Positions 1 to 10,227 are shown, counted from the first letter of the stretch. The stretch: 64,000 nucleotides of DNA from Sulfitobacter alexandrii (GCF_001886735.1 NZ_CP018078.1:1-64000); one strand, 5' to 3'. Made by a program: numbers and translations. Notes: generated by a model from the sequence alone, not told the origin.

Positions 1-25
1 CAGCGGAAAATAGAGATGTGCCAGA

Positions 26-184
26 ATGCGGATTGAGGGTGCCAGCAGCGGCGACAGCCTGTTGTCAATGGGGTTGGTCTGGGCGCTTTGCGTCCTGCTT
101 GTCCTGTCGTCGCTCGCGGCACTAATCGTCCTCTGTAGGTGGCTCGTAACAAGAAGGCGGAAACTTAGTGAAAAACACGATTAG
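26..184 (+). CDS. Small single-span membrane protein, unrecognised
   Basis: A 52-residue reading frame begins at an ATG preceded by an in-frame stop and ends at TAG 182-184. It has a polar N-terminus, one strongly hydrophobic segment (about residues 15-37, rich in Leu, Val and Ala) and a basic tail (RRRK), which fits a single membrane span with the C-terminus in the cytoplasm. It lies directly upstream of a cytochrome c gene and slightly overlaps that gene's probable true start at 168. I do not recognise a family. It could be an accessory subunit of the cytochrome system or the remnant of something larger to the left of the window. Confidence 0.4.
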   Translation: MRIEGASSGDSLLSMGLVWALCVLLVLSSLAALIVLCRWLVTRRRKLSEKHD

Positions 185-214
185 GCTCTCGGCTGTCCTG
201 CTCGCCAAACGGTT

Positions 215-592
215 TTGCCCGTAGCGGCGCAGAGCGACGTGCTCATGGGCGAGCGCCTTTATCAAGAGAATTGTGCCAGTTGCCATGGGGCAAACCTGGA
301 GGGGCAATCAGATTGGCGCACACGATTGCCGAACGGCAGGTTGCCTGCCCCGCCGCACGACGCCTCCGGCCATACCTGGCATCACCCCGACCGCGTATTG
401 CTCGACATCGTGAAACGCGGACCGGCGGCGATTGTCGGGAACGGGTACGAAAGCGACATGCCCGGATATGAGGATGTGCTGACAGACGATGAGATCACGG
501 CGATCATTGACTACATCAAGAGCACATGGCCCAACCGGATCCGCGCGTCGCAGGAAAGCCGATCCCTTGCCGATGAGCAGGCGCAGCCATGA
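215..592 (+). CDS. Class I cytochrome c, start probably frameshifted
   Basis: Small periplasmic c-type cytochrome: one haem-binding motif CASCH near the N-terminus and a C-terminal helix (DDEITAIIDYIKSTWP) typical of cytochrome c fold proteins. A Met in the loop before it (SDMPGY) is the likely sixth ligand. The open frame from the TTG at 215 has no signal peptide. A better start is GTG 168 with the upstream AAGGCGG sequence; it encodes a basic-hydrophobic leader (VKNTIRLSAVLLA) but is out of frame by one base at the T run 213-216. The gene stop overlaps the next ATG (ATGA), so it belongs to the same operon as the two thioredoxin-like genes. Confidence 0.8.
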   Translation: MPVAAQSDVLMGERLYQENCASCHGANLEGQSDWRTRLPNGRLPAPPHDASGHTWHHPDRVLLDIVKRGPAAIVGNGYESDMPGYEDVLTDDEITAIIDYIKSTWPNRIRASQESRSLADEQAQP

Positions 593-1185
593 CGGAAGAG
601 GTCGAGGGAAATGCCGACCCTGTGTCGCGACGCAGTATCTCCGGGTTCGTGCTGGTTCCGCTGATAGCTTTTGCCCTCATGATCCTGTTCGGTTGGGGGC
701 TTTTCAGGGGTGGCGACGACTTGCCGTCGGCACTTCTCGGCAAACCCGTGCCCGACTTCGCGCTGCCCCCGGTGCTCGGCCGAGAAGAAGGTCTTTCGAC
801 GCAGGACCTGATCGGAGACGTGTCACTGGTGAACGTCTTCGCCTCGTGGTGTGTGCCCTGCCGTGCCGAACACCCGTTGTTCATGGAGTTGAGTGCAACC
901 GGTGAGGTGCCGCTCTACGGAATCAACTACAAGGACCCGCCCGATCAGGCGCGCGCCTGGCTCGACGAGTTGGGTGATCCCTACGCGCGCATCGGGGCCG
1001 ACATCAACGGACGCGCCGGTATCGAATGGGGCGTCTATGGCGTGCCCGAAACCTACGTCATCGCGCCCGACGGCATCATCGCCTACCGCCATGTTGGTCC
1101 GATCACACGAGCAATCCTGCAGGAAACGCTGCTGCCGATCGTCCGTGACCACAAAACCCAATCCGCCAAGGAGAAAACGCCATGA
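589..1185 (+). CDS. CcmG/DsbE-like thiol:disulfide interchange protein
   Basis: Membrane-anchored periplasmic thioredoxin of 198 residues. It has a cytoplasmic N-terminus, one membrane span at about residues 19-40, a PDFALP strand of the AhpC/TSA-Redoxin type, the redox motif WCVPC near residue 87 and a cis-Pro region (GVPETYVI). The VYGVPET segment and the helix inserted between the fold elements are typical of CcmG/DsbE, which keeps apocytochrome c cysteines reduced for haem attachment. It overlaps the cytochrome c gene upstream and the second thioredoxin downstream by ATGA junctions, so the three are co-translated. Electrons would come from CcdA, encoded 2.4 kb downstream. Confidence 0.88.
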   Translation: MTEEVEGNADPVSRRSISGFVLVPLIAFALMILFGWGLFRGGDDLPSALLGKPVPDFALPPVLGREEGLSTQDLIGDVSLVNVFASWCVPCRAEHPLFMELSATGEVPLYGINYKDPPDQARAWLDELGDPYARIGADINGRAGIEWGVYGVPETYVIAPDGIIAYRHVGPITRAILQETLLPIVRDHKTQSAKEKTP

Positions 1186-1694
1186 AAAATCTGAAACCGG
1201 CGCTGATCGCCTGGGCACTGTCCGTCGGCGCGGCTTTCGCGACACCGCAAGGGTTTGCACTTCACGACACCCCGCAGCCTGTCGCCAATGTGCGCTACGA
1301 GAAAGATGACGGCAGCCGCGGAGACATGGAAGATTTTCGCGGCAAAGTGATCCTCGTGAATGTCTGGGCAACCTGGTGCGTCCCCTGCCGCGAAGAGATG
1401 CCGACGCTCGATGCGCTTCAGGCGGAACTTGGCGGCGACGACTTCGAAGTGGTTGCCCTTTCCATCGACCGGGCCGGATCACAAATCGTTCGGCGTTTCT
1501 ACGACGAGATCGGTGTCACCAATCTCAATATGTATGTCGACCAGACCATGCTTTCGATGACCGCGCTGCGCACCGTTGGCCTGCCGACGACGATCCTGAT
1601 CGACGCGCAGGGGCGGGAGCTCGGGCGACTGGTCGGCCCGGCCGAATGGGATGATCCCGAGATGGTGTCCTTTTTGCGAAGCTTTATTGAATGA
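1182..1694 (+). CDS. TlpA-family periplasmic thioredoxin
   Basis: A 170-residue protein with a cleavable-looking signal peptide (about residues 1-26, ending near AFATPQG), followed by a redoxin fold with WCVPC near residue 66 and a cis-Pro segment GLPTTILID. TlpA-like proteins act as reductants of SCO proteins and the CuA site of cytochrome oxidase or in cytochrome c maturation. The presence of a SCO gene 0.7 kb downstream fits the first role. It overlaps the stop of the CcmG-like gene. Two consecutive WCVPC proteins in one operon suggest different targets, one membrane-tethered and one soluble. Confidence 0.87.
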   Translation: MKNLKPALIAWALSVGAAFATPQGFALHDTPQPVANVRYEKDDGSRGDMEDFRGKVILVNVWATWCVPCREEMPTLDALQAELGGDDFEVVALSIDRAGSQIVRRFYDEIGVTNLNMYVDQTMLSMTALRTVGLPTTILIDAQGRELGRLVGPAEWDDPEMVSFLRSFIE

Positions 1695-1721
1695 ATCCCA
1701 GCAAAAGTCCACTGCTCACCC

Positions 1722-1752
1722 TTGACCTTCCAGTTACTGGAATGACTAGCTT
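1722..1752 (+). promoter_or_regulatory. CueR-type operator/promoter
   Basis: TTGACC at 1722-1727 and TAGCTT at 1747-1752 are separated by exactly 19 bp. The stretched spacer contains the dyad CCTTCCAGTTACTGGAA. Spacing and dyad match MerR-family copper promoters of the CueR/copA type. It drives the small membrane protein and the Met-rich protein genes. Confidence 0.8.
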
Positions 1753-1776
1753 TTAATCATCGAAAGGACTTTCTGG

Positions 1777-2058
1777 ATGACCGAAATATCACCTTCCAAC
1801 ATTGCGGGTGCCGCCAACATCGAAAGCGCAGGGAATTGGCCCAGGTGGTTGACGCGCAGACGATTGCTGTTCGTCGGTGCGGCAACCGTGATGGGGGGCG
1901 GCATGGCCCTGAACTGGGGATGGCTCACCGCGATCGGGCTCGCGCCTGTTCTGGTCTCGCTGGCCCCCTGTGCCGCGATGTGCGGCCTGGGTCTGTGCAT
2001 GAAGGGCGGGTCTGGAAAGGGATGCTCCAACTCGCCGGACGGGGCGTCTCCCGACTGA
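1777..2058 (+). CDS. Small Cys-containing membrane protein of the copper island
   Basis: A 93-residue protein with a basic segment (WLTRRR) and two adjoining hydrophobic stretches. Its second half has cysteines at APCAAMCGLGLCMKGG and GKGCS. The pattern CxxxC-x4-C next to the membrane resembles a metal or thiol site but I do not recognise the family. The start is supported by AAAGGA about 9 bases upstream. A CueR-type promoter lies immediately upstream and a Met-rich periplasmic protein follows 40 bases downstream, so a role in copper or mercury-like soft-metal handling is inferred. Confidence 0.7.
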   Translation: MTEISPSNIAGAANIESAGNWPRWLTRRRLLFVGAATVMGGGMALNWGWLTAIGLAPVLVSLAPCAAMCGLGLCMKGGSGKGCSNSPDGASPD

Positions 2059-2098
2059 GTTCTTTCGATAACCACACGATCAACCCAAGGAGAAAACC

Positions 2099-2371
2099 AT
2101 GAGAAAAACACTTACAACTTTCGTCGTTGCGACGGCCCTTACCGCAAGTGCATTTGCCGTCAGCGCCCAGGAACAGACCACGCCGGAAACGGGCGAAATG
2201 ATGCAGAATGAGGGGGCCATGCAAGGCGGCATGATGGACGGCGACATGATGGGCATGATGAAGATGATGGCCGAAATGAAACCCATGATGGAAGCCTGCA
2301 CCGAGATGATGGCGTCCATGACCGAGAATATGGACGGCGGCATGATGCCGTCGGAAAAGTCTGACGGCTAG
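2099..2371 (+). CDS. Methionine-rich periplasmic protein, putative copper binder
   Basis: A 90-residue protein with a typical Sec signal peptide (residues 1-23, cleavage after VSAQ). In the mature part nearly one residue in three is Met, in repeated MM, GMM and MxxM clusters, with several acidic residues and a single Cys. Such Met clusters bind Cu(I) under oxidising conditions in periplasmic proteins. The ribosome site AAGGAG lies 7 bases before the ATG. It follows the CueR-controlled small membrane protein and is closed by a hairpin terminator. Function as a copper sponge is inferred from composition and context only. Confidence 0.75.
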   Translation: MRKTLTTFVVATALTASAFAVSAQEQTTPETGEMMQNEGAMQGGMMDGDMMGMMKMMAEMKPMMEACTEMMASMTENMDGGMMPSEKSDG

Positions 2372-2379
2372 ATTTGCCC

Positions 2380-2413
2380 AAATGCCTGTCGGTCAACGGA
2401 TCGGCAGGCATTT
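2380..2413 (+). terminator. Rho-independent-like terminator
   Basis: Perfect 9-bp arms AAATGCCTG and CAGGCATTT enclose a 16-base loop. The 3' arm ends in TTT followed by ATTGT. It sits between the Met-rich protein and the SCO gene, so it ends or attenuates the CueR-driven transcript. Confidence 0.6.
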
Positions 2414-2431
2414 ATTGTAAGGATACAAGAA

Positions 2432-3127
2432 TTGACAGCACTGACACGGCGCGCCGCTTTAGCGATACTCGCGGCCACGATTTCGTCTCCGGCCTTCGCC
2501 AATCATCCGGGGGAAAACCTGGATGCGCGCATGTTCGAGATGGAGCCCTACTTCCAAGCCATCGATGCAGCGCAGGCTCCGGGTTTCGAGCTGCAGGATT
2601 CCGAGGGGAATCCCGTGCGCCTGTCGGATTTCAGCGACAAGGTGGTCATCCTTCATTTCATCTATGCCAACTGCCCGGATATCTGCCCGCTCCATGCGGA
2701 AAAGATCGCGGCGGTCCAGGCTTCGATCAACGACGGGCCGATGAAGGAGCTTGTGCAGTTCATCTCGATCACGACCGATCCTGTGAACGACACGCCAGAC
2801 GTGTTGCGCGATTACTCGGACCGGCATGGGCTCGATCCAAGCAATTGGGTTATTCTAACCAAACGTCCCGATCAGACTGAAAATGCAACGCGCGTTCTGG
2901 CGCGGGACTATGGGCTGGAGTTCACGATGACCGCCGACAGCGACATGATGATGCACGGAGCGGTCACCCATGTCGTGGACATCGGTGGGCGGTTCGCTGC
3001 AAAATTCCATGGCATGGACTTCAAGAACGTGAACCTGATCCTCTATGTCAGCGAGTTGACCAACAACGCCCAGCATCGACGCCGGGAGCCCAGCTGGTGG
3101 GACCGGCTGACAGGTGTGTTTCAATGA
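2432..3127 (+). CDS. SCO1/SenC-family copper chaperone
   Basis: A 231-residue exported protein: signal peptide ending near SSPAFA, then a thioredoxin-like fold. The copper motif is CPDIC (Cys-x3-Cys, in ANCPDICPLH), with a distal His in MHGAVTHVVD. SCO proteins deliver copper to the CuA centre of cytochrome c oxidase or act as thiol reductants. The start is a TTG at 2432 with TAAGGA 8 bases upstream; no better ATG precedes the signal peptide. It overlaps the next gene by ATGA. The partner reductants TlpA and CcdA are encoded on either side. Confidence 0.9.
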   Translation: MTALTRRAALAILAATISSPAFANHPGENLDARMFEMEPYFQAIDAAQAPGFELQDSEGNPVRLSDFSDKVVILHFIYANCPDICPLHAEKIAAVQASINDGPMKELVQFISITTDPVNDTPDVLRDYSDRHGLDPSNWVILTKRPDQTENATRVLARDYGLEFTMTADSDMMMHGAVTHVVDIGGRFAAKFHGMDFKNVNLILYVSELTNNAQHRRREPSWWDRLTGVFQ

Positions 3128-3615
3128 GTGTCGTCGCGACTGGCGTCAGGCTGTCCTCGACAGACGGAATTTCCCTGACAGCTCTGCGTCGGTATTTTGC
3201 GGTGATCATCCCGGCCAACTTGATCTGGGAGTTCGCGCATATGCCGCTCTACACGATCTGGAACGAGGGCACCTGGGGTGAGATTGTCTTCGCAGCCGTC
3301 CATTGCACGGGTGGCGATATCCTAATCGCCATGAGCGCGCTGATGCTTGCCCTCATGCTGTCGGGCCAGGGCTGGCCTCTGGTCGCCTCGACGCGGCGGT
3401 CTGTGACCGTCCTGACGGTGGTGTTCGGGCTCGGATACACGCTGTTCAGCGAATGGCTCAACATCGTGATCCGCGCGGCCTGGGCCTATTCGGACCTGAT
3501 GCCGATCATTCCGGTCCTCGATGCGGGTTTGTCACCTGTGTTGCAATGGATCGTGATCCCGCTGGTCGCGTTCTGGTGGGCTGCGCAGACTTTCAGCGCC
3601 GATCGTGAGGCATGA
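3124..3615 (+). CDS. Integral membrane protein, unrecognised
   Basis: A 163-residue protein with about four hydrophobic segments and conserved-looking polar residues inside them (WEFAHMPLY, VHCTGGD, SEWLN). ATG 3124 overlaps the SCO stop, and the gene's own stop overlaps the ccdA ATG, so it is translationally coupled between a copper chaperone and the CcdA thiol transporter. I do not recognise the family. Its context suggests a membrane partner in copper delivery or cytochrome maturation. The longer open frame from 3097 was set aside because it would overlap SCO by 31 bases. Confidence 0.75.
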   Translation: MSVVATGVRLSSTDGISLTALRRYFAVIIPANLIWEFAHMPLYTIWNEGTWGEIVFAAVHCTGGDILIAMSALMLALMLSGQGWPLVASTRRSVTVLTVVFGLGYTLFSEWLNIVIRAAWAYSDLMPIIPVLDAGLSPVLQWIVIPLVAFWWAAQTFSADREA

Positions 3616-4352
3616 TGGACATATCCGGCATCGGCATCTTCGCGGCGTTTCTGGCGGGAGCCATCTCGTTCCTGTCACCCTGCGTCCTGCCGCTGGTGCC
3701 GGGCTACGTATCCTATATCGCCGGTCAGCCGGATTTGCGCACGACGCGGTCGGTCGGCTTGCGGGCGCGCGCCGGGGCGCTCGGGTTGAGTGCCTGCTTT
3801 GTCCTGGGCTTTTCGACGGTCTTCGTCGCCCTCGGGGCCGGGGCCAGCGCGCTCGGGTCCCTGCTGCTGACGTGGCGCACCGAGCTGAACTATATCGGAG
3901 GCGCGATCATCATTCTGTTCGGACTGGTCATGCTGGGTGTCTTTCGTCTGGATGCGTTCTCGCGCGATACCCGTTTCAATCTCGACATTCCCGGCGGTCG
4001 CCCGCTCGGGGCCTATGTGCTGGGACTAGCCTTCGCCTTCGGCTGGACACCTTGCATCGGACCGATCCTCGGCGCGATCCTGACGCTCAGTTCGACCTCC
4101 GGCGGCATGTCGGACGGCATCTGGCTGCTATCGATCTATTCCGCCGGGCTGGGCGTGCCCTTCCTGCTGGCGGCGCTGTTCACCGATGCCATCGCCGCGC
4201 GGGTAAGGCAGATCGGCAAGGCCGGTCGCTGGCTCTACAAGGGCGCGGGTGTTGCCATGATCATCATGGGAGTTGCCATCATGACCGGGCAACTGTCACG
4301 GTTTGCCTATTGGCTGCTGGGGACGTTTCCCTTTCTCGCGACGATCGGCTGA
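3612..4352 (+). CDS. ccdA: CcdA-type cytochrome c biogenesis membrane protein
   Basis: A 246-residue protein with six predicted membrane spans and the two redox half-sites of the DsbD-beta/CcdA family: SPCVLPLVPGY in the first span and FGWTPCIGP in the fourth. The family moves electrons from cytoplasmic thioredoxin to periplasmic CcmG/TlpA-type proteins. Here those targets are probably the two WCVPC proteins upstream and possibly SCO. It is coupled by ATGA to the preceding membrane gene. The length and both Cys positions are normal. Confidence 0.92.
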   Translation: MMDISGIGIFAAFLAGAISFLSPCVLPLVPGYVSYIAGQPDLRTTRSVGLRARAGALGLSACFVLGFSTVFVALGAGASALGSLLLTWRTELNYIGGAIIILFGLVMLGVFRLDAFSRDTRFNLDIPGGRPLGAYVLGLAFAFGWTPCIGPILGAILTLSSTSGGMSDGIWLLSIYSAGLGVPFLLAALFTDAIAARVRQIGKAGRWLYKGAGVAMIIMGVAIMTGQLSRFAYWLLGTFPFLATIG

Positions 4353-4455
4353 CGAACCTCGAACCAGCTCTTGGCGCGATGGCTGGTAGGTGAGGATCAT
4401 CTCCACCACTCAGCAAGGTCGTACACGCCGCGCCTCTGTAGAGGTCGCGGGGCCG

Positions 4456-5220
4456 TCAGCCGATCAGGTAGACCCGGATCGGCATCCAGATGCCCATGAC
4501 CATCATCATCAGGTTCTCGGTGAGCGAGACGAACCCCAGCGGCACGTTGCTGTCGCCCCCGACGCAGGCGCATTTCAATTCGCGCTTGTCGATGTATACC
4601 GCCTTGAACACCGATACCGCGCCGACGGTGCCGATGAACAAGGCCACGGGTGCCGAAAGCCAGGTGAGCGCCCCGGCGACCATGAGGATGCCGGCGAATG
4701 CCTCTCCGAAAGGATAGATCTTGCCGTAGCGCACCCAGCGGCGCGCCAGCAGGTCGTAATTCAGGAACATGGTCGAGAAACTTTCCACATCCTGAAGCTT
4801 CTGCACTGCAAGCAAGCACATCGAGATCGCTATGAACCATTCCAGCGCGCGCAGGCTGAGGATGGTTCCAAAGCTGTACCACGACAGGCCGAGCGCCATC
4901 AGGAACGCGACGGCGAAAATCGCGATCACTGGCTGATAGGAGGTGTCCGAGCGTTCGCTTTCCGGCGCGTCGAGACCGAAATGCACCCGCAGATCGTCAT
5001 GGCCGCCGATCCGTTCCTCGCCGATCCACGTTTGCGGCGTGGTCTCGACCCCGTGCTTTTCCATGAAGGCATCGGTTTCCTCACGTGTCGTCAGGTGATG
5101 ATCCTCGACCTCGTACCCTTCCCGTTCAAGCAGGTCTTTGGACTTGAGACCGTAAGGGCAAAGATGATCCTGCATGACCATCCGGTAGAGTTGGGCTGAT
5201 TTCGATGCGTCTTTCGGCAT
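4456..5220 (-). CDS. Glutaredoxin-MauE/DoxX-like membrane fusion protein
   Basis: A 254-residue protein. Residues 1-90 form a glutaredoxin-like domain with HLCPYG as the active-site motif, TTPQTW as the cis-Pro loop and GGHDDL. Residues 95-254 contain about four membrane spans of the MauE/DoxX type, with a Cys pair at LKCACVGG. ATG 5220 has GGAGG 7 bases upstream. It lies downstream of the DUF305 gene on the same strand, and the pair forms an operon. A cytoplasmic thiol domain tied to a redox membrane domain suggests electron transfer to the periplasm, parallel to CcdA. The exact substrate is unknown. Confidence 0.75.
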   Translation of the reverse strand: MPKDASKSAQLYRMVMQDHLCPYGLKSKDLLEREGYEVEDHHLTTREETDAFMEKHGVETTPQTWIGEERIGGHDDLRVHFGLDAPESERSDTSYQPVIAIFAVAFLMALGLSWYSFGTILSLRALEWFIAISMCLLAVQKLQDVESFSTMFLNYDLLARRWVRYGKIYPFGEAFAGILMVAGALTWLSAPVALFIGTVGAVSVFKAVYIDKRELKCACVGGDSNVPLGFVSLTENLMMMVMGIWMPIRVYLIG

Positions 5221-5242
5221 GGTGTTTCCTCCAGTTTCTGGT

Positions 5243-6115
5243 TCAGGCACCGCAACCGTAATATCCGCGATACCCTGCACGCAGACCGGACCCAAGTTCG
5301 AGAACGAGATCGGCGTCCTGCATTTCGCCACTATTTGCGTCCAATATGCCGGGTCCGCTCGGCGCGCTCAACGCCACTGTCATGCCTTCCGTGCCCCAAG
5401 TGCTTCCGGCGTCGCCAGCCTCCAGCCGCACCAGATCGCCGCTGATCTTGGCGAGAGCTACACTCCCACCGTCGATGCGGCCCACCGCCAGCGCAGGCCT
5501 GCTTGTGGTGGTGTAGGTGAACGTGCACGCGGCGCCGCCGGGAAACATCTGCGCAATGTCCTCCGTAGTAAGAAATTCGAGGTCGAGAATGGCGACTTCC
5601 GGGGTTGATAGCGCCTCGTCAAGGCTCATGATCTGCGTCGGTCCGCTTTCTGACTGTGCCGGACTGTCACCGTTGGCGTCGATATCGTTCACCAGATAAC
5701 GCATCTCGGCGATTTCCTTGTCCTGCGCATAGATGATCTCATCCGCCAGCTTGCGCACGCGCGGGTCCGAGATATCGGCGCGGCTGGAGGTCATGATCGC
5801 GATCGAGTGGTGCGGGATCATTGCCCGCATGTAGCTGGTGTCGCCCACCGTCACCTGGCTGCGGACCAGCCAAAGCGAGGCGGCAAAGACCACAGCGGCA
5901 CCGATGAAGATGGTGGCGTTAGCCATCTTGCTGGAATACATCGACAGCATGAAGCCCAGCATGATGATCGCCATGGTGGCACCCATCAGGAGAGCCATGT
6001 AGGCCCGCGTTTCCGACCAGAACACATGCGTCCAGAGGTAGGTATTGAGATACATCAGACCGAACATGACGACGGTAGATGTGGCGATCATCGCGAAAAA
6101 GCGGCCATATGACAT
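5243..6115 (-). CDS. DUF305-containing membrane protein
   Basis: A 290-residue protein with three to four N-terminal membrane spans (about residues 8-95), then a periplasmic DUF305 segment: YMRAMIPHHSIAIM followed by ADEIIYAQDKEIAEM. The helical MxPHH motif is found in copper- and silver-related proteins. A C-terminal domain of about 130 residues follows (from MSLDEALST), with a lone AACTF and a terminal YYGCGA, that I do not recognise. ATG 6115 was chosen because GAGAGGA precedes it; the frame extends further upstream but would cross the putative operator. It is probably co-transcribed with the glutaredoxin-MauE gene. Confidence 0.8.
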   Translation of the reverse strand: MSYGRFFAMIATSTVVMFGLMYLNTYLWTHVFWSETRAYMALLMGATMAIIMLGFMLSMYSSKMANATIFIGAAVVFAASLWLVRSQVTVGDTSYMRAMIPHHSIAIMTSSRADISDPRVRKLADEIIYAQDKEIAEMRYLVNDIDANGDSPAQSESGPTQIMSLDEALSTPEVAILDLEFLTTEDIAQMFPGGAACTFTYTTTSRPALAVGRIDGGSVALAKISGDLVRLEAGDAGSTWGTEGMTVALSAPSGPGILDANSGEMQDADLVLELGSGLRAGYRGYYGCGA

Positions 6116-6158
6116 GAAGTTGTCCTCTCTCGAAATCGTGAAGTCTAGAGGTGGAACA

Positions 6159-6178
6159 ACTTTCCCGCGCTGGAATGT
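6159..6178 (-). promoter_or_regulatory. Possible CueR-like dyad before the DUF305 operon
   Basis: Read on the minus strand the dyad is ACATTCCAGCGCGGGAAAGT, a good inverted repeat of the CueR half-site. However, the hexamers expected 19 bp apart (GAACA- and TTCCAC) are poor. It lies 44-63 bases upstream of the DUF305 start. It may be a weaker copper site or the site of a related MerR regulator. Confidence 0.4.
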
Positions 6179-6247
6179 TCCGAAATAACTACAGTCAGTC
6201 GCACCGTATGGGTGGCGCTGCCCGCTGCGGAACATATCTAAGCCCGC

Positions 6248-6667
6248 TTAATCCGCTGCCCTGGCGGTCCGGGTCTTATCCTCTTCCATAGCCAGATCTG
6301 CGAGAATCGGACAATCAGGCCTGTGATCGCCAGCGCAGGCATCGACAAGGTGCGACAACGTCGCGCGCATCTCGGTCAATTCTGCGATTTTCCGGTCGAT
6401 CCGGTCGAGGTGTTCCTCAGCAATCTGCTTGACCTCGGCGCTGGCGCGTTCGGTATCGGCATAGAGTTTCAGCAGGCTCCGGCAGTCCTCGATGGTGAAG
6501 CCCAAGGCGCGCGCCCGGCCGAGAAATGCCAGCTTGTGGACGTCGCTCTGCCGGAAGCTGCGATAACCGTTGGCACTGCGCAGCGGCTCGACCAGCCCGA
6601 TGTCCTCGTAGTAGCGGATGGTCTTCGCGGGAAGGCCGGACAGGTCGGCCACGTCTCCGATATTCAT
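6248..6667 (-). CDS. cueR: CueR-type MerR-family copper regulator
   Basis: A 139-residue MerR-family protein: winged helix (MNIGDVADLSGLPAKTIRYYE), a long dimerisation helix and a C-terminal metal loop with Cys at DACAGDHRPDCPIL. The C-x7-C spacing with an acidic Asp fits the Cu(I)/Ag(I)/Au(I)-sensing branch. It represses and, when loaded with metal, activates promoters with a 19-bp spacer by untwisting DNA. It lies 18 bases downstream of copA, so it is autoregulated through the copA promoter. At least four matching operators are seen in the window. Confidence 0.9.
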   Translation of the reverse strand: MNIGDVADLSGLPAKTIRYYEDIGLVEPLRSANGYRSFRQSDVHKLAFLGRARALGFTIEDCRSLLKLYADTERASAEVKQIAEEHLDRIDRKIAELTEMRATLSHLVDACAGDHRPDCPILADLAMEEDKTRTARAAD

Positions 6668-6685
6668 GATCGTATTCTCCTTGTT

Positions 6686-9193
<2,508 letters not shown>

Positions 9194-9220
9194 GGGTGAC
9201 TCCTGATCCTGGTCCTCCGA

Positions 9221-9251
9221 GAGATAAGGGTTCCATTCGCTGGAAGGTCAA
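9221..9251 (-). promoter_or_regulatory. CueR operator/promoter of copA
   Basis: On the minus strand TTGACC (9246-9251) and TATCTC (9221-9226) are 19 bp apart around the dyad CCTTCCAGCGAATGGAA. This is close to a textbook CueR-regulated copA promoter. It ends 28 bases before the copA ATG. Confidence 0.85.
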
Positions 9252-9278
9252 CAGATGCATCGAGGAATTTTTCGGGCA

Positions 9279-9308
9279 TTGACCTTCCCATAGGGGAACG
9301 ACCTAGAT
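9279..9308 (+). promoter_or_regulatory. CueR operator/promoter of copZ
   Basis: TTGACC at 9279-9284 is followed by the dyad CCTTCCCATAGGGGAA and a TAGATG-like -10 at 9304-9309 (19 bp) or CTAGAT one base earlier. It faces away from the copA operator, so one regulator controls both divergent genes. Confidence 0.8.
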
Positions 9309-9332
9309 GGCAGCAGTAAGAAGGAGATCGTG

Positions 9333-9533
9333 ATGATTAGGTTCAGCGTGCCGGACATGAACTGCGGACATTGCACCGCGTCGATAGAGAAGGCCATTGT
9401 GACGATAGACCCACACGCGACTGTCACCTGTGACCTGACTGCGCGTTCCGTCGAGGTAGATAGCGCATTGGATGAAAGCGCTCTGAAGGCAGCGATTCAC
9501 GATGCGGGCTACGGATCGCAAAGACTGAGTTAG
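9333..9533 (+). CDS. copZ: CopZ-type copper chaperone (HMA protein)
   Basis: A 66-residue single HMA domain with MNCGHC as the Cu(I) site. It carries cytoplasmic Cu(I) to CopA HMA domains or to CueR. ATG 9333 is preferred over GTG 9330 because AAGGAG (9321-9326) then has a 6-base spacing. It is divergent from copA and has its own CueR promoter. Confidence 0.9.
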   Translation: MIRFSVPDMNCGHCTASIEKAIVTIDPHATVTCDLTARSVEVDSALDESALKAAIHDAGYGSQRLS

Positions 9534-9731
9534 TCCCGGCACTTCCAGTCATTACTGAAGTACTCACTACCATTTTCGCGTCTTCTGTCTGACTGGTGAA
9601 CGTTGCTATGTATCTATTGCGCAACAGTTTTGAGCGCTCGCAGCAAGAATTCGCCTGCCTCGCTAGAATGTGCCAAACCTTCCCGCGCTGTAAGCGTTGA
9701 CTAATTTGTCAAAACGTCCAAGTTTCCGTTC

Positions 9732-10154
9732 ATGAGAATGCGTGTCGCCACTTCGGTATGGGTGAAATTCCTCACTTGCTTCGCTTTTGCGTTGGCATTG
9801 GTTCTGTCTCCACCTTCTGCGGCACACGCGGCCTCGGGAATGCATGATGGTCAGCATTCTGGATCGATCAGCGCCCTTCTCAGCGAACCGACAGTTGGTC
9901 AGGGAACTGATATCCACGCCGACCACATGAAACATCCGGCGACAGTTGACGTGGATGACATATCCTCCGACATTGGTGAAACAGAGCATCAATCAACTCA
10001 GTGTTGTAACGGAATATGCATTTCTGTCGTCATTCCAGACGCAGACTTGGTATTCCCGGATCCTATTGCTGCGAAGGAATATATGATCCTGAGCGGTCAG
10101 ACGCATTCCTTCGAAACATCAGGGTTTCTGCGGCCCCCTCGATTCCTGATCTGA
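9732..10154 (+). CDS. Secreted His/Asp-rich protein of the copper island
   Basis: A 140-residue protein with a long signal peptide (cleavage near AAHAAS). A His-rich mature start follows (MHDGQHSG, DIHADHMKHP, TEHQST), then CCNGICISV and a C-terminus ending FLRPPRFLI. The layout (signal, His-rich stretch, Cys pair, short tail) is like small uncharacterised copper-island proteins, but I cannot name a family. A degenerate CueR-like half-site (ACCTTCC at 9677-9683) precedes it. A metal-binding role is inferred from composition. Confidence 0.65.
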   Translation: MRMRVATSVWVKFLTCFAFALALVLSPPSAAHAASGMHDGQHSGSISALLSEPTVGQGTDIHADHMKHPATVDVDDISSDIGETEHQSTQCCNGICISVVIPDADLVFPDPIAAKEYMILSGQTHSFETSGFLRPPRFLI

Positions 10155-10227
10155 AACGGCGCCCAATCCGGGTGTGAGCCTTGCGCAGACTCTGCGTGAG
10201 ACATCGTTCTTCAATCAGGTCACGTTC

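Noticed and set aside
3605..4393. Long plus-strand frame over ccdA
   Set aside because: It is a frame-shifted shadow of ccdA: Arg/His-rich, no domain, and overlaps a gene with clear CcdA motifs.
9541..9566. CueR-like dyad ACTTCCAGT...ACTGAAGT after copZ
   Set aside because: No -35/-10 pair at 19 bp and half-sites are degenerate; may be a weak hairpin ending copZ.
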